Made by a program: the position numbers and the translations under genes
Shown: positions 42,067 to 49,887 of the stretch, one piece after another
How the letters are laid out: every line of letters starts with the position of its first letter
How positions within the stretch are numbered: the stretch's first letter is position 1
Assembly: GCF_014897705.1 (NCBI RefSeq)
Contig: NZ_JABUXV010000010.1
Span: 124,001 to 188,000, forward strand
Reading direction: 5' to 3'
DNA: 64,000 nucleotides
Source of the DNA: Brachybacterium sp. FME24
Lineage (GTDB): Bacteria > Actinomycetota > Actinomycetes > Actinomycetales > Dermabacteraceae
Notes under the pieces: model-generated
The model's database searches: none
Seen by the model: only the letters and a program-made list of their open reading frames with translations
What the model was told of the DNA's origin: nothing

Positions 42067-44132
42067 GGACCGTGACGAGCTTCCCGTACGAGACCCAGGA
42101 GACCGAGCACCTGTGGATCGAGATGTCCGACGGGGTCCGCCTGGCCGCCCGGCTGTGGCGACCGGTCTCCGCCGATGATTCCGGAGGTGCACCCGCGTCC
42201 GATGACGCGCCCGCGACCGATATCGAGCCTGTGCCCGGGATTCTCGAGCTGATCCCCTACCGCCAACGGGACCTGACCGCCCAGCGCGATTCGATCCACC
42301 ACCCGTACATGGCCGGGCACGGTTACGCCTGCCTGCGCGTGGACCTGCGCGGCAGCGGCAACTCCGAGGGCGTGCTCAGCGATGAGTACCTCGAGCAGGA
42401 GCTGGTCGATGCCGAGGAGATCCTGGCGTGGATGGCCTCGCAGCCCTGGTGCTCGGGGCGCACCGCGATGATGGGGATCTCCTGGGGCGGGTTCAACGCA
42501 CTGCAGGTGGCCGCCCGCCGCCCCCCGAGCCTGGGCGCGATCATCACCTGCAGCTCCACCGACGACCGCTACACCGACGACGTCCATTACATGGGCGGAT
42601 GCCTGCTCACGGACAACCTGTCCTGGGCCTCGACCATGTTCGCCTACAACGCCTGCCCCCCGGATCCGGCGATCGTCGGCGACGCGTGGCGGCAGATGTG
42701 GCTGGACCGGCTCCGGGGCAGCGGGCTGTGGCTGGAGACCTGGCTGCGTCATCAGCGCCGCGACGACTATTGGCGCCACGGTTCGATCATCGAGGACTAC
42801 TCCGCCGTCGAGGTTCCGGTGCTGGCCGTCAGCGGCTGGGCCGACGGCTACTCCAACTCCGTCTTCCGACTGCTGGCGAACCTCGATTCCCCGGTGCGCG
42901 GCCTCATCGGGCCGTGGAGCCATAAGTACCCCCACCTGGGCGAGCCCGGCCCCGCGATCGGCTTCCTGCAGGAGGCCGTGCTCTGGTGGGACCACTGGCT
43001 GAAGGACGATCGAGGCAACGGCGCGATGGACCGCCCCGCTCTGACCATCTGGATGCAGGACACGGCGCCGCCGGCGACCACCTACGCGCAGCGGCCCGGA
43101 CGCTGGGTGGGCGAGGAGTCCTGGCCCACCCGGAACGTCGTCCCCACCCGCTTCCCACTGGGCTTCTACACCATCCACGCCCCCGGCGAGGAGTCCCACT
43201 CCACCGACCCGCGCTCGGTGCGCTCACCGCTGTCGGTGGGGCAGTTCGCCGGCAAATGGTGCTCCTACAACGCCCCTCCTGATATGCCGTATGACCAGCG
43301 CGAGGAGGATGGTGGGTCCCTCGTCTTCACCAGCGCAGCTCTGCCGGAGACGGTGGAGGTGCTGGGTGCGCCGGTGGTCTCGCTGGACCTGTCCGTGGAC
43401 CAGCCGTCCGCACAGGTCATCGTGCGGCTCTCGGACGTCGCTCCCGACGGGGAGGCCACCCGCGTCAGCTACGAGGTCCAGAACCTCACCCATCACGCGG
43501 GCTCCGCCGAGCCCGTCGCACTGGTGCCCGGGGAACGGCGCACCGTCGACGTGCAGCTCAACGGCATGGCGCAGTCCTTCCCACCCGGGCATCAGCTGCG
43601 CGTGTCGGTGTCGACGTCGTACTGGCCGGTGGTGTGGCCCTCCCCGGAGCCGGTGCGGATGACCATCCACCCCCGGTCCAGCGAGCTGCTGCTGCCGGTG
43701 CGGCCGCGCCCGCCCCACGAGATCAGCCCGGTGTTCGGCGAGGCCGAGGGAGCCGAGCCGCTACGGGCGAGGCAACTGGTCAGCGGCGCGCAGGACTGGC
43801 GGGTCAGCCGCGACATGGTGGATCTGTCCGGCCGGCTCGACGTGGTCAAGGATCTCGGCACCGTGCATTTCGAGGACATCGATCTCGCGGTGCGCCGCGC
43901 TTCCCACGAGACCTACGGCTTCGTCGCCGGCGACGTCAGCTCGGTGCGCGGCGAGACCCTGTGGAACATCGGCTTCTCTCGCGGCGACTGGTCCGCTCGC
44001 ACCACGACCCGCACCGTGCTCACCTCCACCGCCACCGAGTTCCACGTGTACGCGGAGCAGGACGCCTGGGAGGGTCACGAGCGGGTGGACTCGCGCACGT
44101 GGAGCACCTCGATCCCCCGCGACCACGTGTGA
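42063..44132 (+). CDS. CocE/NonD family hydrolase (S15-like)
   Basis: 689 residues. The N-terminal alpha/beta hydrolase carries the nucleophile elbow MMGISWGGFNAL (Ser about 140) and DLRGSGNSEG. A helical cap and a C-terminal jelly-roll (PSAQVIVRLSDVAPDGEATRVSYE and HQLRVSVSTSYWPVVWPSPEP regions) follow, as in cocaine esterase and X-Pro dipeptidyl peptidases. It has no signal peptide, so it is cytoplasmic. Translational coupling to the ATP-grasp gene suggests it hydrolyses an amide or ester related to that enzyme's product. The exact substrate is unknown. Confidence 0.88.
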   Translation: MRTVTSFPYETQETEHLWIEMSDGVRLAARLWRPVSADDSGGAPASDDAPATDIEPVPGILELIPYRQRDLTAQRDSIHHPYMAGHGYACLRVDLRGSGNSEGVLSDEYLEQELVDAEEILAWMASQPWCSGRTAMMGISWGGFNALQVAARRPPSLGAIITCSSTDDRYTDDVHYMGGCLLTDNLSWASTMFAYNACPPDPAIVGDAWRQMWLDRLRGSGLWLETWLRHQRRDDYWRHGSIIEDYSAVEVPVLAVSGWADGYSNSVFRLLANLDSPVRGLIGPWSHKYPHLGEPGPAIGFLQEAVLWWDHWLKDDRGNGAMDRPALTIWMQDTAPPATTYAQRPGRWVGEESWPTRNVVPTRFPLGFYTIHAPGEESHSTDPRSVRSPLSVGQFAGKWCSYNAPPDMPYDQREEDGGSLVFTSAALPETVEVLGAPVVSLDLSVDQPSAQVIVRLSDVAPDGEATRVSYEVQNLTHHAGSAEPVALVPGERRTVDVQLNGMAQSFPPGHQLRVSVSTSYWPVVWPSPEPVRMTIHPRSSELLLPVRPRPPHEISPVFGEAEGAEPLRARQLVSGAQDWRVSRDMVDLSGRLDVVKDLGTVHFEDIDLAVRRASHETYGFVAGDVSSVRGETLWNIGFSRGDWSARTTTRTVLTSTATEFHVYAEQDAWEGHERVDSRTWSTSIPRDHV

Positions 44133-44158
44133 CCCGGCCCGGCGCCCGAGCGGGCTCG

Positions 44159-45355
44159 TCAGCGCCGGCGTGAGCGTCTCGCCGGGGCACTCATCCCGAG
44201 CTGCACCGCCACGGGCTGCACGCGCCACAGGGTCGTGACCTCCTGGCGACGAGCAGCGTGGAGCAGGTCGTGAGGATCCTCGGCGCGGGAATGGCGGGCG
44301 GGCGTCGAGTCGCTGCCGACGACCTCGAGCCCGGCTGCGCGGATCATCCCCAGCAGCTCCTCGCGGCTGCGCAGGCCCAGGTGCTCCGCGAGATCGGAGA
44401 GCACCAGCCACCCCTCGCCGCCGGGCGTGAGGTGCTCGCCGAGACCATCGAGGAAACGTCGCAGCATGTCGGAGTGGTCGTCGTAGACGCCCAGTTCGAG
44501 CGTGGAGGTGGGCTCGCCGGGCAGCCACGGCGGATTGCAGACGACGAGGTCCGCGCGACCGGGCGGGAAGAGGTCGGCCTCCAGCACGGAGACCCGATCT
44601 TCGAGGCCGAGCCGCTGCATGTTCTCCTGCGCGCTCTCCACCGCGCGAGGGTTGATGTCGGTCGCGACCACGCGGACTGCTCCCCGGCGGGCGAGGACCG
44701 CGGCCAGGACGCCGGTGCCGGTGCCGATATCGACCACGTCCACGCCCCCGGCTCCCCCGACTCCTTCTGCTGTCCCGGCTGCCCCGGGAAGCGGTGCGCG
44801 GGCCACGAGATCAACGTACTCGGACCGCGAGGGCGAGAAGACGCTGTAGCGAGGATGGATGCGCGCTCCGAGCGCCGGGACGGGCACTCCTTGCTCGTGC
44901 CACTGCCAGGCGCTGAGCACCCCTTGCAGTTCGGTCAGGGACACCAGGGTCGGCTCCTGCAGCTCGCCGTACGCCTCGCCGCAGGCCGCGCTCACGTCGG
45001 GAGCACGGCGCAGCGCGAGACGGATCCCGGGTTCGAGGAGGACCGTGATCCCCCCGAGCACCCCTGCGCGTTCGGAGCGTTCGGCGCGGTGGGCCCGGAA
45101 GAGACTCGCGACATCGAGATTCCGGGGGATGGCGCGGTGGTCGATGCGGCGGGAGACCGCCTTCAGCAGCTGTCGAGCGTTGTGGTAGTCGCCGCGCCAC
45201 AGCAGTCCCACCCCGCTGCGGATGCGCCGCAGGGCGGCGTTCGCGGTGAGCGTGTCGTCGACGACCTCGAGGCACGCCGGCGGCGCGGCACCGTTCTCGG
45301 AGCGCCATCGTGCTGCGCGTTCGGTGCCGTTCTCGGTCCAGCTGACCATGGACAT
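44159..45355 (-). CDS. Class I SAM-dependent methyltransferase (RsmC/HemK-like)
   Basis: 398 residues. The C-terminal half is a Rossmann methyltransferase with SAM motif VVDIGTGTGVLAAVLA, acidic ATDINPRAV, and NPPW in LVVCNPPWLPGE, the signature of N-methylating HemK/RsmC/RlmG enzymes acting on glutamine or base amino groups. The N-terminal ~170 residues (ALRRIRSGVGLLWRGDYHNARQLLKAV) resemble the extra domain of such large methyltransferases. Target, RNA or protein, is not decided. GGGGGAA precedes the ATG. Single-gene unit convergent with the CocE gene. Confidence 0.86.
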   Translation of the reverse strand: MSMVSWTENGTERAARWRSENGAAPPACLEVVDDTLTANAALRRIRSGVGLLWRGDYHNARQLLKAVSRRIDHRAIPRNLDVASLFRAHRAERSERAGVLGGITVLLEPGIRLALRRAPDVSAACGEAYGELQEPTLVSLTELQGVLSAWQWHEQGVPVPALGARIHPRYSVFSPSRSEYVDLVARAPLPGAAGTAEGVGGAGGVDVVDIGTGTGVLAAVLARRGAVRVVATDINPRAVESAQENMQRLGLEDRVSVLEADLFPPGRADLVVCNPPWLPGEPTSTLELGVYDDHSDMLRRFLDGLGEHLTPGGEGWLVLSDLAEHLGLRSREELLGMIRAAGLEVVGSDSTPARHSRAEDPHDLLHAARRQEVTTLWRVQPVAVQLGMSAPARRSRRR

Positions 45356-45577
45356 CGGTTTCCCCCAGGACGTCGACTCTGCGAGGAACCGGCGTCACGT
45401 CGGTGTCGGAATTCGGAGCGTGACCTCGCGACGAGGCCTTCTCGTCCGGTCCCCCAGTGTCTCACCTGGGGTCGGATCGTGGACCACCAAGTGCTTGGCT
45501 GCTGCGCGATCCGCCTCTGCGCGACATCGCCGTCGGGCGCCTGACCGGCGGGTAGGTGCCTTTCCGGCCATCCTTCC

Positions 45578-45583
45578 TATACT
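45578..45583 (+). promoter_or_regulatory. -10 element upstream of csbD-like gene
   Basis: TATACT lies about 50 bp before ATG 45632. No good -35 (TTGACA) is found at the normal distance, so an alternative sigma factor could be involved. The rest of 45356-45631 shows no gene. Confidence 0.4.
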
Positions 45584-45631
45584 CGAACATCCACACGCCA
45601 GACGTGTTCACAACGACGAAGGAGGCACCAC

Positions 45632-45847
45632 ATGAGTGCAGACGAGAAGTTCGAGAACGCGACCGACAAGCTGGGCGGCCAGGCCAAGGAAGGCCTGGGC
45701 AAGGCCACCGGCGACAAGGAGACCCAGGCGGAGGGCGAGGCCCAGCAGGGCAAGGCCAACGCCAAGGAGAAGCTCCAGGATGCCCGCGACACCGTGAAGG
45801 GCGCGCTCGGCGGTCTCACCGGGAACAAGGGCGACGGCCCGAAGTGA
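45632..45847 (+). CDS. CsbD family stress protein
   Basis: 71 residues, highly charged and predicted helical, with the CsbD pattern KFENATDKLGGQAKEGLGKATGDKETQAEG. CsbD-like proteins accumulate in general stress (sigma-B type) responses; molecular function is unknown. GAAGGAGG lies 7 bp before the ATG, a strong ribosome binding site. Lys/Gly/Ala-rich and without Cys or Trp. Single-gene unit. Confidence 0.93.
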   Translation: MSADEKFENATDKLGGQAKEGLGKATGDKETQAEGEAQQGKANAKEKLQDARDTVKGALGGLTGNKGDGPK

Positions 45848-45996
45848 CCCGCCTGCGACGCGGCTGCTGAGACTCAGCGTCGCGTCGATCTGGTGGCGGC
45901 CCCTGCGATGGGGTCGCCATCAGGCGGTGCCGCCCCTGTGCCGGCCGACTTCGATCGCATCGGCTGATCCGACTTCTCCGACCACGGGAGCCACCC

Positions 45997-46203
45997 ATGT
46001 TCTTCATCTTCGGCATCGCCTCGAAGCAGCAGGATCTCGGACCCGGGGCCACCCGTGCCTGCCCTCGCTGCCACAACACCACGCAGTGGTCGCGCGTGAA
46101 GTCGTTCCGGCAGTTCACGCTGTTCTTCGTCATCCCGGTCGCACGGTGGGGCCGACGGCAGTATGAGCAATGCGGCATCTGCGGAGCGACCGTCGAAGAA
46201 TGA
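45997..46203 (+). CDS. Small zinc-ribbon protein
   Basis: 68 residues. Two Cys pairs, CPRCHN and CGICGA, separated by about 35 residues form a zinc ribbon. Between them lies the hydrophobic FTLFFVIPVARWG that is typical of the actinobacterial zinc-ribbon family. Function is unknown. GGGAG lies about 6 bp before ATG 45997. The stop TGA is the first base triplet of a 34-bp imperfect tandem repeat. Confidence 0.8.
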   Translation: MFFIFGIASKQQDLGPGATRACPRCHNTTQWSRVKSFRQFTLFFVIPVARWGRRQYEQCGICGATVEE

Positions 46204-46268
46204 GGTCGGGCGGAGCGCGGCTTCTCTCGTGCAGTGAGGCCGGGCGGAGCGCGGGCCTTCACGTGCGA
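46201..46268. repeat. 34-bp imperfect tandem duplication
   Basis: The 20-mers at 46201-46220 and 46235-46254 (TGAGGTCGGGCGGAGCGCGG versus TGAGGCCGGGCGGAGCGCGG) differ at one base and are offset by 34 bp. The copies diverge afterwards. It starts on the zinc-ribbon stop codon. Confidence 0.7.
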
Positions 46269-46315
46269 GTCTCCCCGGAGGTACGGGACGACCCAGGGCC
46301 CGCTGCCGGGCCGCC

Positions 46316-46409
46316 AACCGTGCATCCGTCGCCGTCGGTGCGCCCAGCCGATATCAGTGCATCCGACCGCCGTTGGTGTGTCCGACCGCCATCAGTGCAT
46401 CTACGAGCC
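46316..46409. repeat. Degenerate 18-19-bp tandem repeats
   Basis: At least three clear 19-bp units, at 46353, 46372 and 46391 (for example ATCAGTGCATCCGACCGCC), are preceded by two more diverged units. They lie in a 570-bp stretch (46204-46773) that has no convincing gene. Confidence 0.65.
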
Positions 46410-46410
46410 G

Positions 46411-46505
46411 TCCCGAAAGAGGGTTTGCCTCCGCAAGACATGTACAAGTTGTACGTGATGTACATGATGTACCAGTGGTTCTTGGAGACATACCGTCAGC
46501 CGATG
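46411..46505 (+). repeat. Diverged duplicate of the antitoxin promoter region
   Basis: This segment aligns with 46691-46776. AGAGGGTT at the start, CGTGATGTACA (46454-46464 and 46734-46744) and the promoter-start end (TACCGT, six bases, ATG at 46503; TAGCGT, six bases, ATG at 46774) all correspond. The copy differs in length by exactly one 9-bp unit, because four TGTAC boxes recur every 9 bp at 46441, 46450, 46459 and 46468. After ATG 46503 similarity ends and only a short unlikely ORF follows. Confidence 0.6.
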
Positions 46506-46554
46506 ACCACCGCCAGGCTCCACCGGGAGCCGCGGCCCTCGGGCCGCAGGCCAT

Positions 46555-46670
46555 GGATCTCGGATCTCCGGCCTCAGACTTCGGATCTGGATGGGGATCT
46601 CAGGCCTCGGGCCTCAGGCCTCGGTTGAGATCTCGGGTCTCGGAACTCGGAGCCTCGGGGCCTCGCGACG
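46555..46670. repeat. Low-complexity (CTCGGATCT/GGCCTCAGG) repeats
   Basis: About 115 bp built of short variants of CTCGGATCTC and GCCTCGGG/GCCTCAGG, irregularly arranged. No coding potential is apparent. Confidence 0.6.
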
Positions 46671-46761
46671 GCGGATATGCGCGATCGGTGTCCGGGAAGA
46701 GGGTTCGTCGCTGTCGAACCTGGACACGTTGCCCGTGATGTACAACCGTTTGTGCGTGTTA

Positions 46762-46767
46762 TAGCGT
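46762..46767 (+). promoter_or_regulatory. -10 element of leaderless antitoxin gene
   Basis: TAGCGT ends 6 bp before ATG 46774. A TGTACA box (46740-46745) lies just upstream where an autoregulatory operator would be expected. Confidence 0.5.
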
Positions 46768-46773
46768 CGGCCG

Positions 46774-47010
46774 ATGAAACGAGTGACTCCCTCAGCATTC
46801 CGAGCCGACCAGAGCACCTATATGGGCCTGGTTCAGCATGAGCCCGTCGAGATACTCAGCCGAGGAGCCCGGCGGCGCGCCGTCCTCGTATCCCCGGAGT
46901 TCTACGACCGCTCCGTGGTCGCGCTCGGCGACGAGCCATATGCCCCACCCCCACTCAGCCCCGAGGAGGAGGAGAGAGAATTCGTCTGGGACCTGCTCGA
47001 GCGGCTCTGA
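46774..47010 (+). CDS. Phd/YefM-like antitoxin (orphan)
   Basis: 78 residues. The segment VTPSAFRADQSTYMGLVQHEP plus EILSRGARRRAVLVSPEFYD matches the DNA-binding N-terminal fold of Phd/YefM type II antitoxins. The acidic C-terminus (PEEEEREFVWDLLERL) would be the toxin-binding part. No RelE, Doc or other toxin gene follows; the next gene is on the other strand. It may be an orphan, act against a distant toxin, or serve as a stand-alone regulator. Start set by a leaderless promoter. Confidence 0.8.
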   Translation: MKRVTPSAFRADQSTYMGLVQHEPVEILSRGARRRAVLVSPEFYDRSVVALGDEPYAPPPLSPEEEEREFVWDLLERL

Positions 47011-47023
47011 ACCTCGGCGTGGG

Positions 47024-47344
47024 TCAGATGTCGTCCTCGTAGGCAGGACCGCCCTCGTTCTCCCAGTTCTCGATCCGCTTCACCTTGCTCTGGTTGAACT
47101 TCTGACGCACCCCGTAGCCGGCGTCGTCGTCCTCGGCCAGGAACTGGACGCCGTGGTCCTCCAAGGCTTCTCGCAGGGCATCGTTCTGGGCCGCACCGAG
47201 GTCGTCACCACCTCGTTCGAAGCTGCGAAGCTGGTCGGGGTCGAGGCCCGCGCGGTGGCCGACGACGTCGAGGGAGACCTGCGCGAGGGCCCGCCCCGCT
47301 CTAGCCTGGTCACCGGTGAGAAGAGGACGTTCAGTGGGCTCCAT
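47024..47344 (-). CDS. XRE family HTH protein
   Basis: 106 residues. An XRE-type helix-turn-helix occupies the first ~60 residues (LTGDQARAGRALAQVSLDVVG with GLDPDQLRSFERGG). A ~45-residue C-terminal part with VQFLAEDDDAGYGVRQKF follows, as in a common family of small orphan regulators. ATG 47344 is chosen as the family-like start; CACACT lies in -10 position for a leaderless message. It is convergent with the antitoxin gene. A regulatory link to it is possible but unproven. Confidence 0.75.
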   Translation of the reverse strand: MEPTERPLLTGDQARAGRALAQVSLDVVGHRAGLDPDQLRSFERGGDDLGAAQNDALREALEDHGVQFLAEDDDAGYGVRQKFNQSKVKRIENWENEGGPAYEDDI

Positions 47345-47719
47345 TCCCTCAGTGTGGCCCATCGCGCGGCGAAGTCCAGGGCAACTGGACCGCACTCTGC
47401 GTGATGACGGGGACGACGATCGACGCTCCGCCTGAAATCCGTGCCGAACGGTCGGGTCCCTTGGTGTGGCGGGCTCGACGTGCCTACCGTGGAGGTCTGG
47501 ACGAAACCCCCCTCAGAATCACGCGCATGTCCGTCCCGCACGATCAACGAAAGGAGTCGACCATGCTCACGTCGAGGAGAGATGTCGGGCAGAGCTCCGA
47601 ACACCCCCGCGCCGCATGCTTCGCGGTGATCTGTTCGAGGGCCACCAGCCGGAGAAGCACCTCGATCGTGCCCGGCTCCTTCCGGGCACAGACCGACCGG
47701 TGGGAACTGCCAGTGCGCC
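47345..47719. other. Intergenic stretch with one doubtful small ORF
   Basis: 375 bp between the XRE gene and the Cys-rich protein. It has no ORF of known family. The only coding sign is a strong SD (AAAGGAG) before ATG 47563. Confidence 0.4.
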
Positions 47720-47727
47720 GTGCGTGA
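47563..47727 (+). CDS. Possible 54-residue ORF, function unknown
   Basis: ATG 47563 has AAAGGAG about 7 bp upstream, a better ribosome binding site than the following gene has. The 54-residue product is basic, Arg/Ser-rich and not recognised. Its stop overlaps the start of the next gene by 8 bp in another frame, so it may be an upstream coupling ORF rather than a protein of its own, or a decayed gene. Confidence 0.35.
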   Translation: MLTSRRDVGQSSEHPRAACFAVICSRATSRRSTSIVPGSFRAQTDRWELPVRRA

Positions 47728-48097
47728 CAGCAGCGGACACCTCACCAGCGCTTTCCCCGCTTTCTGCGAGGTGCAAGGATGCACCGCGCGCCCACAGGAA
47801 TGGATCGAGATCGACGACTGCACCTTCGAGGTGTGCCGCGCGCACAGTCTGCATCTGCGGGCAGGAGAGGCGTATTCAGTCAAAGGCGAGGAGATACTCG
47901 CAGGCCTGGACGCCGCCTCCGAGCTCATCGATGTCCATTCCTCGGCGAGTTCGACCGGGCCGGTCATCACTCTCGAGCTGGGCCACCACGGCGTGATCGA
48001 TCAGGAGGTCCCGATCAGGGTCACGCCGCGGCTGCGCGCGTCGTTCGCTGATCTGCTGCGCGATAGCGAGGGCCCGGCACCGAGGAAGGACCAGTAG
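47720..48097 (+). CDS. Cys-containing small protein, unknown
   Basis: 125 residues beginning at GTG 47720. A likely zinc site is formed by CEVQGC, DDCTFEVC and RAH (spacing C-x4-C ... C-x4-C-x2-H). The rest contains LRAGEAYSVKGEEILAGL and an acidic-basic C-terminus. Similar short zinc-finger-like proteins occur in actinobacteria without assigned roles. No strong SD, so translation may depend on the overlapping upstream ORF. Confidence 0.6.
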   Translation: MRDSSGHLTSAFPAFCEVQGCTARPQEWIEIDDCTFEVCRAHSLHLRAGEAYSVKGEEILAGLDAASELIDVHSSASSTGPVITLELGHHGVIDQEVPIRVTPRLRASFADLLRDSEGPAPRKDQ

Positions 48098-48516
48098 CCC
48101 GGGCAGCACGGCTTCCGACGGATTCCGTCGATTGCGGGACAGAAGTCAGCACGTCGTTGCGGTTTCTCCGGTCATCCAACCGCGGAAACATCGAGAGCGA
48201 CAGGAAGGTGGGGAGCAGGATCCGCCTGCGCGGGCGGTACGTCTCTGTCATCTGCCCCCGGCTCCCGCTCCACTCGGCGCACCCCGTCCCCTGATGCGTC
48301 CCCTCGTCGAGCCCGCTCATGCTGGGGTCGTAGTCGACCTCCCCGATGTCGTACATCGAAATCATCCAGTGAAAGAAGCTGTCCCCGCGGTCCCGCAGGC
48401 GCCAGCACGAGGATGCTCAGGAGGGCCGTGCCGCTAGCCTCGAGGCCGTAGGTCCTCGCCGGGGGCACTGCCGGAGACTCCCCTGGGTTCCTCGCCGACA
48501 CCGTCAAGGAGTGATC
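48098..48516. other. Intergenic region upstream of sulfatase
   Basis: 419 bp in which I see no gene on either strand and no clear promoter. It includes the SD (AAGGAG) of the sulfatase gene at its end. Confidence 0.4.
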
Positions 48517-49827
48517 GTGACCGACCATCGCCCGAACATCGTGGTGCTCTATGCCGACGACCTCGGCTGGGGCGACCTGGGCTGCTTCGGAGCAGCCGAC
48601 ATCCCCACTCCGCACCTGGATTCCCTGCGTACGAACGGGGTGAAGCTCTCCCAGTGGTACGCGAACTCGCCGGTGTGCTCGCCGTCCCGGGCCTCGCTGC
48701 TGACGGGCAAGTACCCCGCCCACGCCGGCGTGGAGTCGATCCTGGGTGGGCGGCGCGGCACCCCGGGGCTGCCCCCGCAGCCCACCCTCTCCTCCCTGCT
48801 GCGCGACCGGGGCTACGCGACGGGACTGTTCGGCAAGTGGCATCTGGGTACGGATCCTGCGTTCGCGCCCGGCCGCTACGGCTTCGACGAGGTGTTCGGG
48901 ATCCGCGCCGGCTGCGTGGACTACTACTCGCACATCTTCTACTGGGGCGGCCGCAACCCGGTCCACGATCTGTGGGACGGAGAGGACGAGATTTGGCTGA
49001 ACGGCGAGTACCTGACCACCGTGATCGGTCGCCGCGCCGCGGAGTTCATCACTCGCGAAGCATCACGGGGCCCGTTCTTCTGCTACGTCCCGTTCACTGC
49101 TCCTCACTACCCGATGCACGCCCCCGCGGAGCATATGGATCGCGTGGCGCATCTGCCTCCGGGCAGGCGTGAGATGGCCGCCATGATCGCCGCGCTGGAC
49201 GACGCCGTGGGCGAGATCCTGGCGGCGCTGACGGCGGCCGGCGCCCGCGAGAACACACTGGTGGTGTTCTCCTCGGATAACGGCCCCTCGCGGGAGAGCC
49301 GCAACTGGTTGGACGGGGAGGAGATCTCCTACACCGGCGGCTCGGCCGGCGGTCTGCGCGGGTCCAAGGGATCCGTGTTCGAGGGCGGCATTCGCGTCCC
49401 AGGAATCGCTTCCTGGCCTGCCGGAATGCCGGCCGGCACCGAGTTCGACGAGCCCGGCATGATGATGGACCTGCTGCCCACGATCCTGCACGCGGCCGAC
49501 GGCACCGCGCCCGACCTGCCGGACGTCGACGGCATCTCCCTGCTCGAGGCGCTGCGCGGGGACGCCTCTCCCGCCCAGAGGTCGCTGATGTGGACCTATC
49601 AGGGCCAGTGGGCGGTGCGACGCGGCCACTACAAGCTGGTGACGGAGGCGCGGGAGGGCATGGACCCGCCGGCGACGCTGGAGCGCGCGGTGATCGATCT
49701 GGATGCCGACGTGGCCGAGAGACGCGATGTCACGGCCGAGGTGCCGCAGGCCGCAACGGAACTGGAGCGGGATCTCGACCGATGGCGGGATGCTCACCAG
49801 GTCTGGACCTCTGCCGCCATGTTCTGA
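48517..49827 (+). CDS. Type I sulfatase (arylsulfatase A family)
   Basis: 436 residues. Calcium-binding Asp pair in VVLYADDLGWGDLG, catalytic motif NSPVCSPSRASLLTG (Cys about 54) and the FGKWHLG region identify a formylglycine-dependent sulfatase. It removes sulfate esters from glycans, lipids or aryl compounds. Cys-54 must be oxidised by an FGE, and one is encoded at 9996-10988. No signal peptide is visible, so it is probably cytoplasmic or exported by an unrecognised route. GTG 48517 is selected from GGAG about 6 bp upstream; GTG 48511 overlaps that SD. Confidence 0.92.
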   Translation: MTDHRPNIVVLYADDLGWGDLGCFGAADIPTPHLDSLRTNGVKLSQWYANSPVCSPSRASLLTGKYPAHAGVESILGGRRGTPGLPPQPTLSSLLRDRGYATGLFGKWHLGTDPAFAPGRYGFDEVFGIRAGCVDYYSHIFYWGGRNPVHDLWDGEDEIWLNGEYLTTVIGRRAAEFITREASRGPFFCYVPFTAPHYPMHAPAEHMDRVAHLPPGRREMAAMIAALDDAVGEILAALTAAGARENTLVVFSSDNGPSRESRNWLDGEEISYTGGSAGGLRGSKGSVFEGGIRVPGIASWPAGMPAGTEFDEPGMMMDLLPTILHAADGTAPDLPDVDGISLLEALRGDASPAQRSLMWTYQGQWAVRRGHYKLVTEAREGMDPPATLERAVIDLDADVAERRDVTAEVPQAATELERDLDRWRDAHQVWTSAAMF

Positions 49828-49887
49828 GTCGTCAGGGAACGATCGACTGCCCCTCGCAAGGACCGGGGCTGCGTCGAGCGGATGCCG

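Noticed and set aside
46316..46409. Possible CRISPR array
   Set aside because: The 19-bp units are degenerate, directly adjacent without spacers, and no cas genes are near.
46440..46628. 62-codon ORF starting in the TGTAC array (Tyr at every third residue)
   Set aside because: The periodic Tyr arises from the 9-bp DNA repeat. No SD, and the rest runs through low-complexity repeats; better explained as a duplicated promoter.
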